Part shown: positions 26,160 through 34,868 of the stretch, in pieces
How the letters are laid out: each line of letters opens with the position of its first letter
Numbering within the stretch: position 1 is the first letter of the stretch
NCBI GenBank assembly: GCA_037127915.1
Contig: JBAXXL010000010.1
Span: forward strand, 1-64,000
DNA length: 64,000 nucleotides
Direction: 5' to 3'
Source: JBAXXL01 sp037127915
GTDB lineage: Bacteria > Bacteroidota > Ignavibacteria > Kapaibacteriales > UBA2268
Notes under the pieces: generated by a model
The model's input: only the letters and a program-made list of their open reading frames with translations
What the model was told of the DNA's origin: nothing
Database searches by the model: none
Made by a program: the position numbers and the translations under genes

Positions 26160-29100
26160 CTATTTATTTACCACCAGCTCGCGGCTAATAAAGCCCGAAG
26201 GTGTAATGATTGTAATATAATATGTACCCGACGATAGGGAATCAGAATTGATTATATAGTTTGTTTCGCCGGATTTTAAATTTAAGATATCAGATTTAAC
26301 TAATTTCCCATCTGCGGAACTAATAAGAATTTTTGCTTCCGATGATTCCGTATAATTAATACTTAGTACAGCTTTGCTACCTGATGGGTTAGGATAAAGT
26401 TTGATTTCGGTGAATTGCTCGCTTTCTTTTACATCTACCGCGCTTGTTGTAAATTGCCAACTATCGCTCCAAGGAATATTATCCTGAGAGTTCACACCTT
26501 TAATATGCCAAAAATATTGCGTCCCAATAGTTATGTCCGCTTCAGTTAATGGGTATTTGGTGTCGTAAACCGAATTTCTATCAAGAATTATGTTTCCAAA
26601 ATTAGCATCGTTTGATAATTGCAGATGGTAATATTCGGCTGTTGCCGCAGGGAACCAAGATAATTCTATCGGAATCTTTAGATTGGCGGAGCCATTAACC
26701 GGATTGCTAAGAACTATGCTAACTTGTGCTGTAGTAAATGACCATGTCGGCGACCACTGACCAAAACTTTGGTCAAGAACTAATCTGACGCGCCAATAAT
26801 ATGTTTGATCGTAATCTAAAATCCTTGTTTGAAACTCAAGTTTATTATTTATTTTCTCATCAACAACTGTTGTTTGGAAATTGACAACTTTTGAAATCTG
26901 AATTTGATATTGATTGCCACCTGAGTGAGCCACCCAAGTAAATTTTGTTGCCAATGGTAGATTTACTTCTGCATTTAGCGGTGCTTGTAATACTACCGGA
27001 CTAATTGCTGTTTTGAATTTCCAAGCGGAAGAATATGCGCCGGTTCCTTCGGTAGTAACAGCAGAAACGTGCCAATAATATTCAGTTTGAGCAAGCATAT
27101 TGCTAATCAATTTAAAAGTATCAGTGCCAACATTACCCTCAAAGAATATATTCGTAAAAGCCACATCTTTAGCTACTTGAATATAATAGCTTTGAGCATA
27201 TGTTACTTTATGCCAATAAGCAGTAGTATCCAGCGATTGATCTACAGCATTGTCAGCAGGCGAAATCAACTCAGGTGATTTGGCAACCGTTTTGAATGAC
27301 CATACATCGGACCAAAGACCAAAACTTGTGCCGATAACCAAACGAACGCGCCAATAATAGCTTTGATTTGATTCCAAAACTGTAGTTTGGAATTCCGGTT
27401 TGTTACTTACTTTTTCATCAGCTATGGTTGATTTAAAATCTGTCACTTTGGAAATTTGAATTTGGTATTGGGTACCGGCTGTACTAGGCAACCAAGTGAA
27501 TTTTGTATCCAAGTAAACATTGACTTTCAGATCAGTCGGTGTTTGTAATACTATTGGTTTATATGTAGTACTCAGCTTCCAATTCGCTGAATATGCGCTC
27601 ATACCTTCAGAAGAAACCGATGCAACATGCCAATAGTAGTCCTTTTTGACAAGCATTTTACTTATCAGTTTAAATGTATCAGCACCGGCAGTTCCTTCAA
27701 AAAAGATTGAGGTAAAATCTGCATCTTTTGCAACTTGAAGATAGTAGCTCTGAGCATTCGCAACCTTACGCCATTTGAATTGTTCTGATAGCAAACAGTC
27801 GTTAGCGTTATTTGCAGGGTAAACCAATTCTGGAGCTTTGACAGCTGAATATAATGAGCAATTATCTGAATTTTTGTTTTCATTTTCGATAGTACCCTTT
27901 TGTGAAAGGTCTTTTCCGTCAAATCCTTCAAAATCGCTTGGGTAAAACTCACATCGGAATACGGGATTAAATCCCATTGTTGGTTGACCTTGGGGTATTA
28001 TGACATTCAATGCCGATGGATTCCTATATTGCCAAACTATATTCTTAGTGTTATCGATTTCAAAGAATAATCCATTAGTCCCATTGCATATAATAACGTG
28101 ACCATTTTTGAGGATTTGGGCGCTAGAAAGATTTATAGCAAGATCGTCTGTGATATAAGACCAATCAGGGTTTTTGGGAGCATAAGGAAGGTCGTTATTA
28201 TAAAATCCAGTTGAATCAACCGGCGGTTTGATAATAAAAACCGAAGAATATTGATTAGGAACAGTACCGCACAAATTACTGAATATTGATATACAACCTT
28301 CATAAGGCAAGCCCTTAGCAATCCACTTAGCATCGTGCTGAAAGAATAATTGATGGTCTTCATCTGTTCCATGCCTATATACTCGTGGATTTCCCCAGCG
28401 ATAAAGTATATCTCCACCCTTGGCAGATTTACCACCTATATGTGATGCGGCTTCCAATTTGGTAGTACTATGGTCAATAATCCAAATTTCATTAAAATTA
28501 TATGAACTTAATAATATTTGATCCAATTCAGGATTATAATCAATTGAATTTAAATGGTGCCAATCTACTTTTTGAGTTTCAACACTATAATTTGCATCAA
28601 TAAGTTCGGGGTGTAATTCTACTTTACCGTAATTATCACGAGTACTATCAAAATCTTGTATTAAATGGTCCCAAACTTTCCATTCCCAAACTATTTCAGC
28701 AGAATCCTTACCAATCGGGCGCAATTCTTGAATTTTCTCAGTCCAAAATTCATCATCGAATGATTCTGGATTTCGACCAGCAAGGATTACATCCTCCAAT
28801 GTTTTTTTCTCCCAGACAATAACTAATATATTCCCATTAGCCAAATATTTTACAGCGTGATGTTGGCATTCTGTCGGTGTGGATATTTTATATTGCCATT
28901 CAATGTTCCCATCCCAATCAACAATTTCAATGATTCCTCCCACTCCACCGGCTTTTGTAAAGGCTGATGATTCATCCTTGCATGTCTTAAGGAGTTTGCC
29001 AGTAGGGAGTAAATATACAGATATTCCAGGGTTGAAATTTCCACCCCATTTATGTAAGAGGTATCCACATTTGTCTATTAAATATGTATTTGTATCACCC

Positions 29101-29240
29101 ATTGGTGCAAATAGCACATAACCGTTGTCAGTACTTCCAGAGGTATGTTGAATTAGACCTACAGTAATTTTGGGCTGTGAATATAATTCGTTACCAAAAA
29201 TGAGCAAAAATAAAGATACAAGTATAAATTTTTGTTTCAT
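26160..29240 (-). CDS. ASST-like propeller fused to fibronectin-III modules and T9SS sorting domain, array copy 9
   Basis: 1026 residues. The signal peptide (1-21) and propeller (to about 470) match the compact copies, with the first motif as QHHA instead of QHHD, and DWHHLNSIDY, IDHSTT and QHDAKWI kept. In place of the direct step to the sorting domain come five FN3-like modules (about 475-930), recognised by repeats of YYWHV or YYWRVRL followed by SxxWxFxT. These modules are much closer to those of the two 1316-residue genes at 34.9 and 39.5 kb than expected by chance, so a cassette was exchanged. The C-terminal sorting domain (LYPNPSGSKA, ELVVNK) is also of that type. It is the promoter-proximal gene of the array. 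Confidence 0.87.
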   Translation of the reverse strand: MKQKFILVSLFLLIFGNELYSQPKITVGLIQHTSGSTDNGYVLFAPMGDTNTYLIDKCGYLLHKWGGNFNPGISVYLLPTGKLLKTCKDESSAFTKAGGVGGIIEIVDWDGNIEWQYKISTPTECQHHAVKYLANGNILVIVWEKKTLEDVILAGRNPESFDDEFWTEKIQELRPIGKDSAEIVWEWKVWDHLIQDFDSTRDNYGKVELHPELIDANYSVETQKVDWHHLNSIDYNPELDQILLSSYNFNEIWIIDHSTTKLEAASHIGGKSAKGGDILYRWGNPRVYRHGTDEDHQLFFQHDAKWIAKGLPYEGCISIFSNLCGTVPNQYSSVFIIKPPVDSTGFYNNDLPYAPKNPDWSYITDDLAINLSSAQILKNGHVIICNGTNGLFFEIDNTKNIVWQYRNPSALNVIIPQGQPTMGFNPVFRCEFYPSDFEGFDGKDLSQKGTIENENKNSDNCSLYSAVKAPELVYPANNANDCLLSEQFKWRKVANAQSYYLQVAKDADFTSIFFEGTAGADTFKLISKMLVKKDYYWHVASVSSEGMSAYSANWKLSTTYKPIVLQTPTDLKVNVYLDTKFTWLPSTAGTQYQIQISKVTDFKSTIADEKVSNKPEFQTTVLESNQSYYWRVRLVIGTSFGLWSDVWSFKTVAKSPELISPADNAVDQSLDTTAYWHKVTYAQSYYIQVAKDVAFTNIFFEGNVGTDTFKLISNMLAQTEYYWHVSAVTTEGTGAYSSAWKFKTAISPVVLQAPLNAEVNLPLATKFTWVAHSGGNQYQIQISKVVNFQTTVVDEKINNKLEFQTRILDYDQTYYWRVRLVLDQSFGQWSPTWSFTTAQVSIVLSNPVNGSANLKIPIELSWFPAATAEYYHLQLSNDANFGNIILDRNSVYDTKYPLTEADITIGTQYFWHIKGVNSQDNIPWSDSWQFTTSAVDVKESEQFTEIKLYPNPSGSKAVLSINYTESSEAKILISSADGKLVKSDILNLKSGETNYIINSDSLSSGTYYITIITPSGFISRELVVNK

Positions 29241-29445
29241 AAACCACCAAATCTGCCTTTTATTCTATCTATGTTTATTGAATCTAATTATTTATAACTT
29301 AAGCCATGTTCTAATTATGTATTTTAAGCTTAAATTGTACTTTACATTGTTCGCATTATTTATAATTAATATTTGCATTATTAAAATTTTTTCATTATAA
29401 TTTCTACTAAATTAAAAAAAATATTTTATAAAAAAAAATTCATTT

Positions 29446-29490
29446 CATATACAATAACAAAAATTAATGGATTTTGTTACATTTATTTTC
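29446..29490 (-). promoter_or_regulatory. TGTAACAAA upstream element, copy for array gene 9
   Basis: On the minus strand the segment reads ATGTAACAAAATCCA, then TTTTTGTTATTGTATATGA, and is nearly the same as the segment at 32236-32280. The core on the plus strand is TTTTGTTACAT at 29472-29482. It lies about 205 bp before the gene 9 ATG. Confidence 0.5.
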
Positions 29491-29510
29491 GATTTATTTT
29501 CAAAATATGT

Positions 29511-29547
29511 AAAAAAAATCCCCAACTTCTTTTAAAAGAGGGGATTT
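29511..29547 (-). terminator. Terminator of array gene 10
   Basis: Arms 29516-29523 and 29540-29547 (AAATCCCC/GGGGATTT) enclose a loop that can fold further through CTTTTAAAAG. On the minus strand the stem runs into a T tract (29511-29518). It lies 27 bp after the stop at 29574. Confidence 0.85.
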
Positions 29548-29573
29548 ATATTATAAATATAATTGTTAATCGC

Positions 29574-32111
29574 TTATTTCATAATAACAATTTTCTCTAT
29601 TATTGAATTATCTTCCGAATTAACTGTGCAGAAATAAACTCCTGCCGGTAAATCACTCAAATTCAGTTCGAAGTTATAAGTACCGCGAGAAATATATTCA
29701 TCAATCACAATTGACCTTACTGTACTGAACAAATCAATAATTTTGATTTGAACTGAACCACTTTTTTCGGCATTGTAAGTTAGCTTTGTAAAACCGCTGC
29801 TTGGATTTGGTGTAATGTTCAAGTATTTTTGAGAATTATCGCCATCGTTTACACCAACCGAATGTTTCATTATAGTGAATGCATTAGTTGTTGCGGCAAG
29901 CGAACTTTCCAGTTTAATGCTTTTCATTATCAAAGTATAATCATCTCCATCAGTTAAAGTGTTTGGCACTTTCCACGCAAAAGCATTAGTTACACTTTTC
30001 AGTGAGTCTTTTATTACTGAAACCTCAGTGCCGTTCTTCAATAAGGCGATTGATAAAGAATCGCTTAGATTTGTTGCCCAACGAATCACATAAGTTGAAT
30101 CCGTGTAAAGCGTATCCAATCCCTTCGGATAATTAATCGCCAATGTTTGGGTCGCTAAAGAAAAGCTCCAAGCACTTGACCATTCACTTGCCAAATCTCT
30201 ATAATGTGTTTTGGTTCTCCAATAGTAAGTTTTATTCGGTTCAAGGTCTGTCGGCAATGTTGTTTCACCTAAATTAGTTTCAGTTTTGACGATAGTTACA
30301 AATTCCGCATCTTCCGCAATTTGCAAATCAAAATTGTCGTAACGTCCTGTTGGAGACCAAACAAATGGAACTTTAACATTATTCATCAGTACAGCATTAT
30401 TAGCCGGCAACATTAGCACCGGTGGATTAATTGATTCTGCAGTACGTACGAAACCAATTACAAATTCACCTGTATCGGCCACAGCGGCAACTAATTGATT
30501 TTCAGCGATATTTAAACTTGTAGGAAGCAACTTAAAGACACCTTGCGCTTCTTTCGGTCTGTAGTATACCTTCATATTATCATATTTGTAGCGCGGCGGC
30601 AGTTGATTAACATCGAATCTAAGCACGCCATCGAACGAAGTAATATACATCGTGTTAAACAGATATCTACCTGGAACTAAAACAGGAGCTTCACCTTCAA
30701 ATTCGGGATTCAATGGAGAACATTCGAATTTCTTAACAATCATATAATTATATGTAAATGCATCGATTGTATTAATAAACAATTGCACTCCTGCGTCACT
30801 GCTCGCATCTTTAAAATTATAAGTATTGCCTTCGGCACCTTCCGCCATTACAACATCTGCAATCGCCTGGCAAGCCGGTAATTGGTATTTACGAACTCGA
30901 TAGCTGAAGTTCGCAGTTGGCAATGAATATTCCGCAACAATTTTTTTATCGGGAGTTACTTCTGTTGCCATTCTCTGAAAACTTGATAACAGCATTCCCC
31001 AATCAATCAAAGTGTTCCCATTTGGAAGACGTTGAGCGGAACCCATTGCAAAAGCCGCTATATCAGGTGTATGTCTATATTCCCATACCATTGCGGCTGT
31101 TTTATTTGCTTCATCAACTGAATACTCTACAGCACGTGAAAATTTCGGAACCTTAGCAAATCCATTATCGTAAAACAAGAAGTTACCGTTTGGTAAGCGT
31201 TTAATATCGTGTTGCATAGAGAAGTAAAGCGGTTTATATAAAGCAATCTCTCCGGTTATATTAAACTGGTTTTTGCGTCCGCCGAATCGCCATATAATAT
31301 TACCGGAAACCATGTCAATTTTAATTATTTCAAAAGTTGAAGCGAGAGAAACAATTAAGTTCCCATCGGTATCCAAGTAATATGAATTACCGTGAACGTG
31401 CGGAATACTAGCATTTAAAAGACTGCTAAAAGTTTGGGCGATAGGAATATAATCTATACTTCTCCATTGAAAAACGCAATTTTTGTTTTTATCTAACTCT
31501 TGCACAACAGTGGCAATCACATTTGCATTAGGGTTTCCGCCTTTAACTACCTTACTCATATCGGTAGGCACATCGGCATAAGAAATGGTCAAATAGTTGC
31601 CGTTAGGTAAAATTAGGAATTCGTGTGGATCGGCTAAATAGCCATTTGCGCATTGCACACTGTCAATGATTTTATATGTAGGGTCTAATATATAATCAAT
31701 AACTCTCCCATTTTGGACTTTGAAACCGGCAATTTCATGAACATCGCCGGGTGCGATGGCTTTTGCATAAGAAAACAAGCCATTTGGCTGCATCTTGAAA
31801 TCCATAACGCCCATATCAACTTTTTTGTAATATAAAGGGTTGGCTTGATTATCAATAACCATCAAATATCCGTCCTTTTGAGTTTGAAGGTTAAACGTAT
31901 TCAGGAACATACTTCCCGGCGCCGGATTATCAATTGAATCTACTTTTATTACCGGTAAATCTGCAGGAGGTTCATCAAGTGTCGTTGTTATACCGGTAAA
32001 TATTTGTTTTTCGACCGGTGTGGTTACTTTGCTCATTATATCAGGTGTTGTTTGAGCGTAACCTAAATTACTAATTACCAATAGAGATAATATAGTCAAG
32101 AAAGTTTTCAT
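29574..32111 (-). CDS. Divergent arylsulfotransferase-family protein with T9SS sorting domain, array copy 10
   Basis: 845 residues from the ATG at 32111, which has GGAG six bases upstream (the ATG at 32123 lacks one). After a signal peptide (1-20) comes a propeller closer to classical ASST than the compact copies: DPHEFLILPNGN, HVHGNSYYLDTDGNLIVSL, IIWRFGG, FSMQHDIKRLPNGNFLFYDNG and MGSAQRLPNGNTLIDWG, with candidate active-site histidines in the first, second and fourth. It is followed by a beta module, an FN3-like module (YYWRTKTHY...WSFSL), a second beta domain and a type A sorting domain (ITPNPSSG, IVIMK). It has its own promoter region and terminator, so it is not part of the copy 1-9 transcript. 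Confidence 0.88.
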   Translation of the reverse strand: MKTFLTILSLLVISNLGYAQTTPDIMSKVTTPVEKQIFTGITTTLDEPPADLPVIKVDSIDNPAPGSMFLNTFNLQTQKDGYLMVIDNQANPLYYKKVDMGVMDFKMQPNGLFSYAKAIAPGDVHEIAGFKVQNGRVIDYILDPTYKIIDSVQCANGYLADPHEFLILPNGNYLTISYADVPTDMSKVVKGGNPNANVIATVVQELDKNKNCVFQWRSIDYIPIAQTFSSLLNASIPHVHGNSYYLDTDGNLIVSLASTFEIIKIDMVSGNIIWRFGGRKNQFNITGEIALYKPLYFSMQHDIKRLPNGNFLFYDNGFAKVPKFSRAVEYSVDEANKTAAMVWEYRHTPDIAAFAMGSAQRLPNGNTLIDWGMLLSSFQRMATEVTPDKKIVAEYSLPTANFSYRVRKYQLPACQAIADVVMAEGAEGNTYNFKDASSDAGVQLFINTIDAFTYNYMIVKKFECSPLNPEFEGEAPVLVPGRYLFNTMYITSFDGVLRFDVNQLPPRYKYDNMKVYYRPKEAQGVFKLLPTSLNIAENQLVAAVADTGEFVIGFVRTAESINPPVLMLPANNAVLMNNVKVPFVWSPTGRYDNFDLQIAEDAEFVTIVKTETNLGETTLPTDLEPNKTYYWRTKTHYRDLASEWSSAWSFSLATQTLAINYPKGLDTLYTDSTYVIRWATNLSDSLSIALLKNGTEVSVIKDSLKSVTNAFAWKVPNTLTDGDDYTLIMKSIKLESSLAATTNAFTIMKHSVGVNDGDNSQKYLNITPNPSSGFTKLTYNAEKSGSVQIKIIDLFSTVRSIVIDEYISRGTYNFELNLSDLPAGVYFCTVNSEDNSIIEKIVIMK

Positions 32112-32235
32112 CAAGTTCTCCAAAATATTTTTTCAAAATGAATTATAGATTAATAAAAAAATATATTCACATTATTAAAATTGTTTCATAAAATCATAAC
32201 TAAATTAATAATATTATTTTTAAAAACAAAAATTT

Positions 32236-32280
32236 ATCATATACAATAACAAAAAATATTGGATTTTGTTACATTTTTCT
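32236..32280 (-). promoter_or_regulatory. TGTAACAAA upstream element, copy for array gene 10
   Basis: The plus strand reads CATATACAATAACAAA then TTTTGTTACAT (32264-32274), the near twin of 29446-29490. It lies about 130 bp before the gene 10 ATG and also just upstream of the divergent lipoprotein gene, so it could act on both. Confidence 0.5.
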
Positions 32281-32292
32281 GTAAAAATTTTT

Positions 32293-32300
32293 TATATTTG
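32293..32300 (+). promoter_or_regulatory. Candidate -7 box for the lipoprotein gene
   Basis: TATATTTG fits TAnnTTTG. A TTTG at 32265-32268 is 24 bp upstream, longer than the usual spacing. The start codon is 49 bp downstream. Confidence 0.45.
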
Positions 32301-32348
32301 TATCAAGTATTAAGACTATATCGAAAACATATGATTAAGAGGTTTATT

Positions 32349-32900
32349 ATGCGCAATATTTTTGTTTTGATTTTTATCCTCAGCTTGGTATTATTTGCGA
32401 ATTCCTGCAAAACCACGCATTACAATCCGAATTACAGATACCTTTATTTGGAATATGAACTATTGGATGACAGCGAATGTGGTCAAGGACTTGACCCTGG
32501 CGAACTTTACCTTGCCGTAAAATCTCAATTCGGTGAATCTCCATACATTTATCCAATTAATGTCGGTGATAATGCTTTATCAAAACACGGCTTTATTAGT
32601 ACTCCTATTTTCCATAAAGGTTCACCGGAAAAAATAATTTTCACCATGCTGGACCAAAATATGGTTAAAGCCACAGTCGGGGAATTGTCTCGAGAATTGA
32701 CTGAACAATTATCAACTTGGTTGGATAAAGACGTTCCCAATCCTGCTGGATTATTACCGGATTGGACTATTTGCGGCGAAGCGGTCTATTCCGCGAGTAG
32801 CGAGTTTGCTCTCTCTGGTCAACCCACAACAATTATTATTAATGATAAGGACAGTAAACCAAAGCTGAAAATCACACTGACTTATGTAAAAAGATTTTAA
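32349..32900 (+). CDS. Hypothetical lipoprotein
   Basis: 183 residues from the ATG at 32349, supported by AGAGG seven bases upstream and by a promoter box that lies downstream of the longer frame's start. The N-terminus is a signal peptide ending LFANSC, a slightly unusual lipobox with asparagine at -2, followed by KTTHYNPNYRY. The mature part has no recognised family. It is mixed in charge with no repeats, and contains LLDDSECGQGLDPGELYLAV near residue 36. It is divergent from array gene 10. Probably an outer-membrane or periplasmic lipoprotein of unknown role. Confidence 0.72.
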   Translation: MRNIFVLIFILSLVLFANSCKTTHYNPNYRYLYLEYELLDDSECGQGLDPGELYLAVKSQFGESPYIYPINVGDNALSKHGFISTPIFHKGSPEKIIFTMLDQNMVKATVGELSRELTEQLSTWLDKDVPNPAGLLPDWTICGEAVYSASSEFALSGQPTTIIINDKDSKPKLKITLTYVKRF

Positions 32901-33233
32901 GAATAAGGCTCGAGCAAACGTCCCGTTGCGTTTATTTTTCTGTTTTCTAAAATTTATTTTTTGTATTTAAAATTTATTTTATTATTTTGCATTTTATATA
33001 TGCTTAAAACTTAAAATTTACCATTATTTATAAGGCAGAATATGAAAATCGGTGTAATTTCAAGAATCAGACTTCCGGATAAACCGGAATATCAACATAT
33101 AGATCAAATATATAATCATAACCTTGCCAAAATATACGGTTCTTACGGCAGTTTACAAAACTAAATATATGTAGCAATATGGCTACGACTATTTATCGAA
33201 TTACATAATTTAAAACAATATAAAAATTAAAAT
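32901..33233. other. Intergenic region with one small frame
   Basis: AT-rich sequence between two plus-strand genes. Apart from the 40-codon frame at 33042-33164 I see no terminator, repeat or RNA gene. Confidence 0.5.
33042..33164 (+). CDS. Possible 40-residue peptide or gene relic
   Basis: ATG at 33042 follows AAGG with normal spacing and opens a 40-codon frame (MKIGVISRIRLPDKPEYQHI ... YGSYGSLQN). The amino-acid mix is protein-like: it begins with a Rossmann-type strand and ends in a Gly/Tyr pattern as at the N-terminus of a larger enzyme. It may be the 5' stump of a lost gene. No match is recognised; confidence is low. Confidence 0.3.
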   Translation: MKIGVISRIRLPDKPEYQHIDQIYNHNLAKIYGSYGSLQN

Positions 33234-34280
33234 ATGAAAGTTATATTTTCAGAACAAACGAAGCTACACAATCCGACCAAAGAGTTCATATCGAACACAT
33301 TAATCGAATATGCAGAAACGCCTGATAGGATGAATACTATATTGGAATCGTTGAAGTGGATGAACGATATCAATATTATTCAACCTGAAGTATTTGACAT
33401 TAAACATATTTTGAAAGTGCACTCTGCACAGTATATTGAATTTCTGCACAAAGCTTATGATAATTGGGTTTCTGCCGGACTGAATGCCGAAGGTGTGATG
33501 CCTGATTTCTTTGCTGTTGGGAATATCAGAAAAAGATTAATAACCAAAAGTCCGATTGGGCAGGCAGGATATTACATGACCGATTTATCTACTATGATAG
33601 TAGAAGGTTCCTATATCGCCTCGCTATATTCTGCTTATTCAGCGCTAACAGCGGCAAAATGTATATTAGAGGGTGACAAAGCAGTATTTTCTTTGTCAAG
33701 GCCGCCCGGGCACCATGCAGGCTATGAATTTGCCGGTGGATATTGCTTTATGAATAACGCCGCTATTGCGGCAAGGTATCTACAAGATAATTGCCTTGGA
33801 TTCGGGAAAACCAGAGCTAAAATTTGTATTCTTGATGTTGATTATCACCATGGTAATGGTACTCAGGATATTATTCAACGCCAGGAAAATATGTTATTTG
33901 TTTCAATTCACGGCAATCCGGATTATGCCTACCCTTATCTGACAGGATTTACTGAAGAGAATGGCGAAAAAGTCCTAAATTATCCTTTAACGGGTCATAT
34001 TTGCAACCGCGAATATTTCGAAGTTCTGAGCCGCGCAGTGGATAAAATAAAATCATTCAATCCGGAGTATTTCATCGTTTGTTTTGGTGTGGATACTCAC
34101 GAATCGGAGCGTGCAGAATTAGGGGATTTCCGGCTCACTACAGAATTCTATAAGGAAATGGCTGAACACCTAAGCGCAGAACTCGATATACCAACCCTAT
34201 TGATTTTGGAGGGTGGATTTAAAATTTCTGTCCTCGGTGCAAATGTGTGCAGTTTTCTAGGTCCTTATACAAGGCACTAA
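33234..34280 (+). CDS. Acetylpolyamine amidohydrolase/HDAC-like protein with catalytic Tyr replaced by Phe
   Basis: 348 residues with the arginase/deacetylase fold. Family residues seen: the charge-relay pair His160-His161 in SRPPGHHAGYEF, metal ligands Asp203 and His205 in DVDYHHGNGTQ, and the third ligand Asp287 in GVDTHE. The length and the loop near residues 85-120 fit acetylpolyamine amidohydrolases, which remove acetyl groups from acetylputrescine, acetylspermidine or similar small amines. The conserved EGGY near the C-terminus, whose tyrosine stabilises the transition state, reads EGGF (Phe329; codon TTT). Activity may thus be low or shifted to another amide. No signal peptide, so cytoplasmic. 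No Shine-Dalgarno is obvious. Confidence 0.88.
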   Translation: MKVIFSEQTKLHNPTKEFISNTLIEYAETPDRMNTILESLKWMNDINIIQPEVFDIKHILKVHSAQYIEFLHKAYDNWVSAGLNAEGVMPDFFAVGNIRKRLITKSPIGQAGYYMTDLSTMIVEGSYIASLYSAYSALTAAKCILEGDKAVFSLSRPPGHHAGYEFAGGYCFMNNAAIAARYLQDNCLGFGKTRAKICILDVDYHHGNGTQDIIQRQENMLFVSIHGNPDYAYPYLTGFTEENGEKVLNYPLTGHICNREYFEVLSRAVDKIKSFNPEYFIVCFGVDTHESERAELGDFRLTTEFYKEMAEHLSAELDIPTLLILEGGFKISVLGANVCSFLGPYTRH

Positions 34281-34306
34281 AGACTTGTTTTAAATTTCTG
34301 AAAGAA

Positions 34307-34339
34307 AGATGTCCAACACCTTGAAGGTGTTGGACATCT
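34307..34339. repeat. 16-bp perfect inverted repeat after the deacetylase gene
   Basis: Arms 34307-34322 and 34324-34339 are exact inverse copies around one base. The same element with two changes works as a terminator at 44145-44187. Here no T tract follows on the plus strand, so its role as deacetylase terminator is uncertain. Confidence 0.6.
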
Positions 34340-34795
34340 GCGCTTTTAACATCTGCCATAATTACTATTTTGTTACAACAAGTTCACGGGATTTGTATCA
34401 TTATTATTTTCTAAGACGCAGCGTGCTACGTCTCTACCAAAAAATTATTCTCTATTCAAACCTTAGTAGGAGAACTGAAATTTATATTCATTTAACCTTA
34501 TTAGCTTATTATCGTTTCCCAATAAGGTAATAAGGTTTGCGGACAAAGCGGTCATATTTCTCTACTAAGGTTAATAACGGGAATAAGGTTATTGAGAGCT
34601 AGCTCTTTCAGAGCAAACTGAAAGCATACCCCCAATAAGGATAGCCTTTTTGACCAATCAATTACGAATTTCAAATTACGAATTACGAAATTTATCTTCT
34701 TAATATTTAAAATTCATAATCCAAAATTCAAAATTGTTCCAAGATGGATTCCTGCTTCCTCAGGAATGACAACACATCCTATAATCCTAATTCAG

Positions 34796-34835
34796 AAAAA
34801 AAGCCGGTCAATGCAATTACGCTCGATGACCGGCT
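34796..34835 (-). terminator. Terminator of the first 1316-residue gene
   Basis: Stem AGCCGGTCA/TGACCGGCT (34802-34810 with 34827-34835) with a 16-nt loop; on the minus strand it ends in seven T (34796-34802). An almost identical copy follows the paralog at 39364-39403. Confidence 0.85.
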
Positions 34836-34868
34836 CTTTCTTCTTTCTTTATAAACTTTATTAACTCA

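Larger units (their letters stand above)
29241..29573. other. Regulatory gap between array copies 9 and 10
   Basis: No gene. It holds the terminator of copy 10 (29511-29547) and a copy of the TGTAACAAA upstream element (29446-29490) serving copy 9. The remaining sequence is very AT-rich. Confidence 0.6.
34281..34868. repeat. Intergenic repeat block B
   Basis: No gene. It contains the palindrome AGATGTCCAACACCTT with its inverse (34307-34339, again near 44153), an AGACGCAGCGTGCTACGTCTCT element (34414 on, inverse orientation of 38967), and a stretch from 34446 to 34862 that recurs with few differences at 39012-39424 downstream of the paralogous gene. It also carries the TGGATTCCTGC/CAGGAATGACA palindrome at 34741 and a minus-strand terminator. 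Confidence 0.8.

Noticed and set aside
34309..34530. 73-residue frame after the deacetylase gene
   Set aside because: It starts inside the inverted repeat and has no ribosome-binding site or family features.
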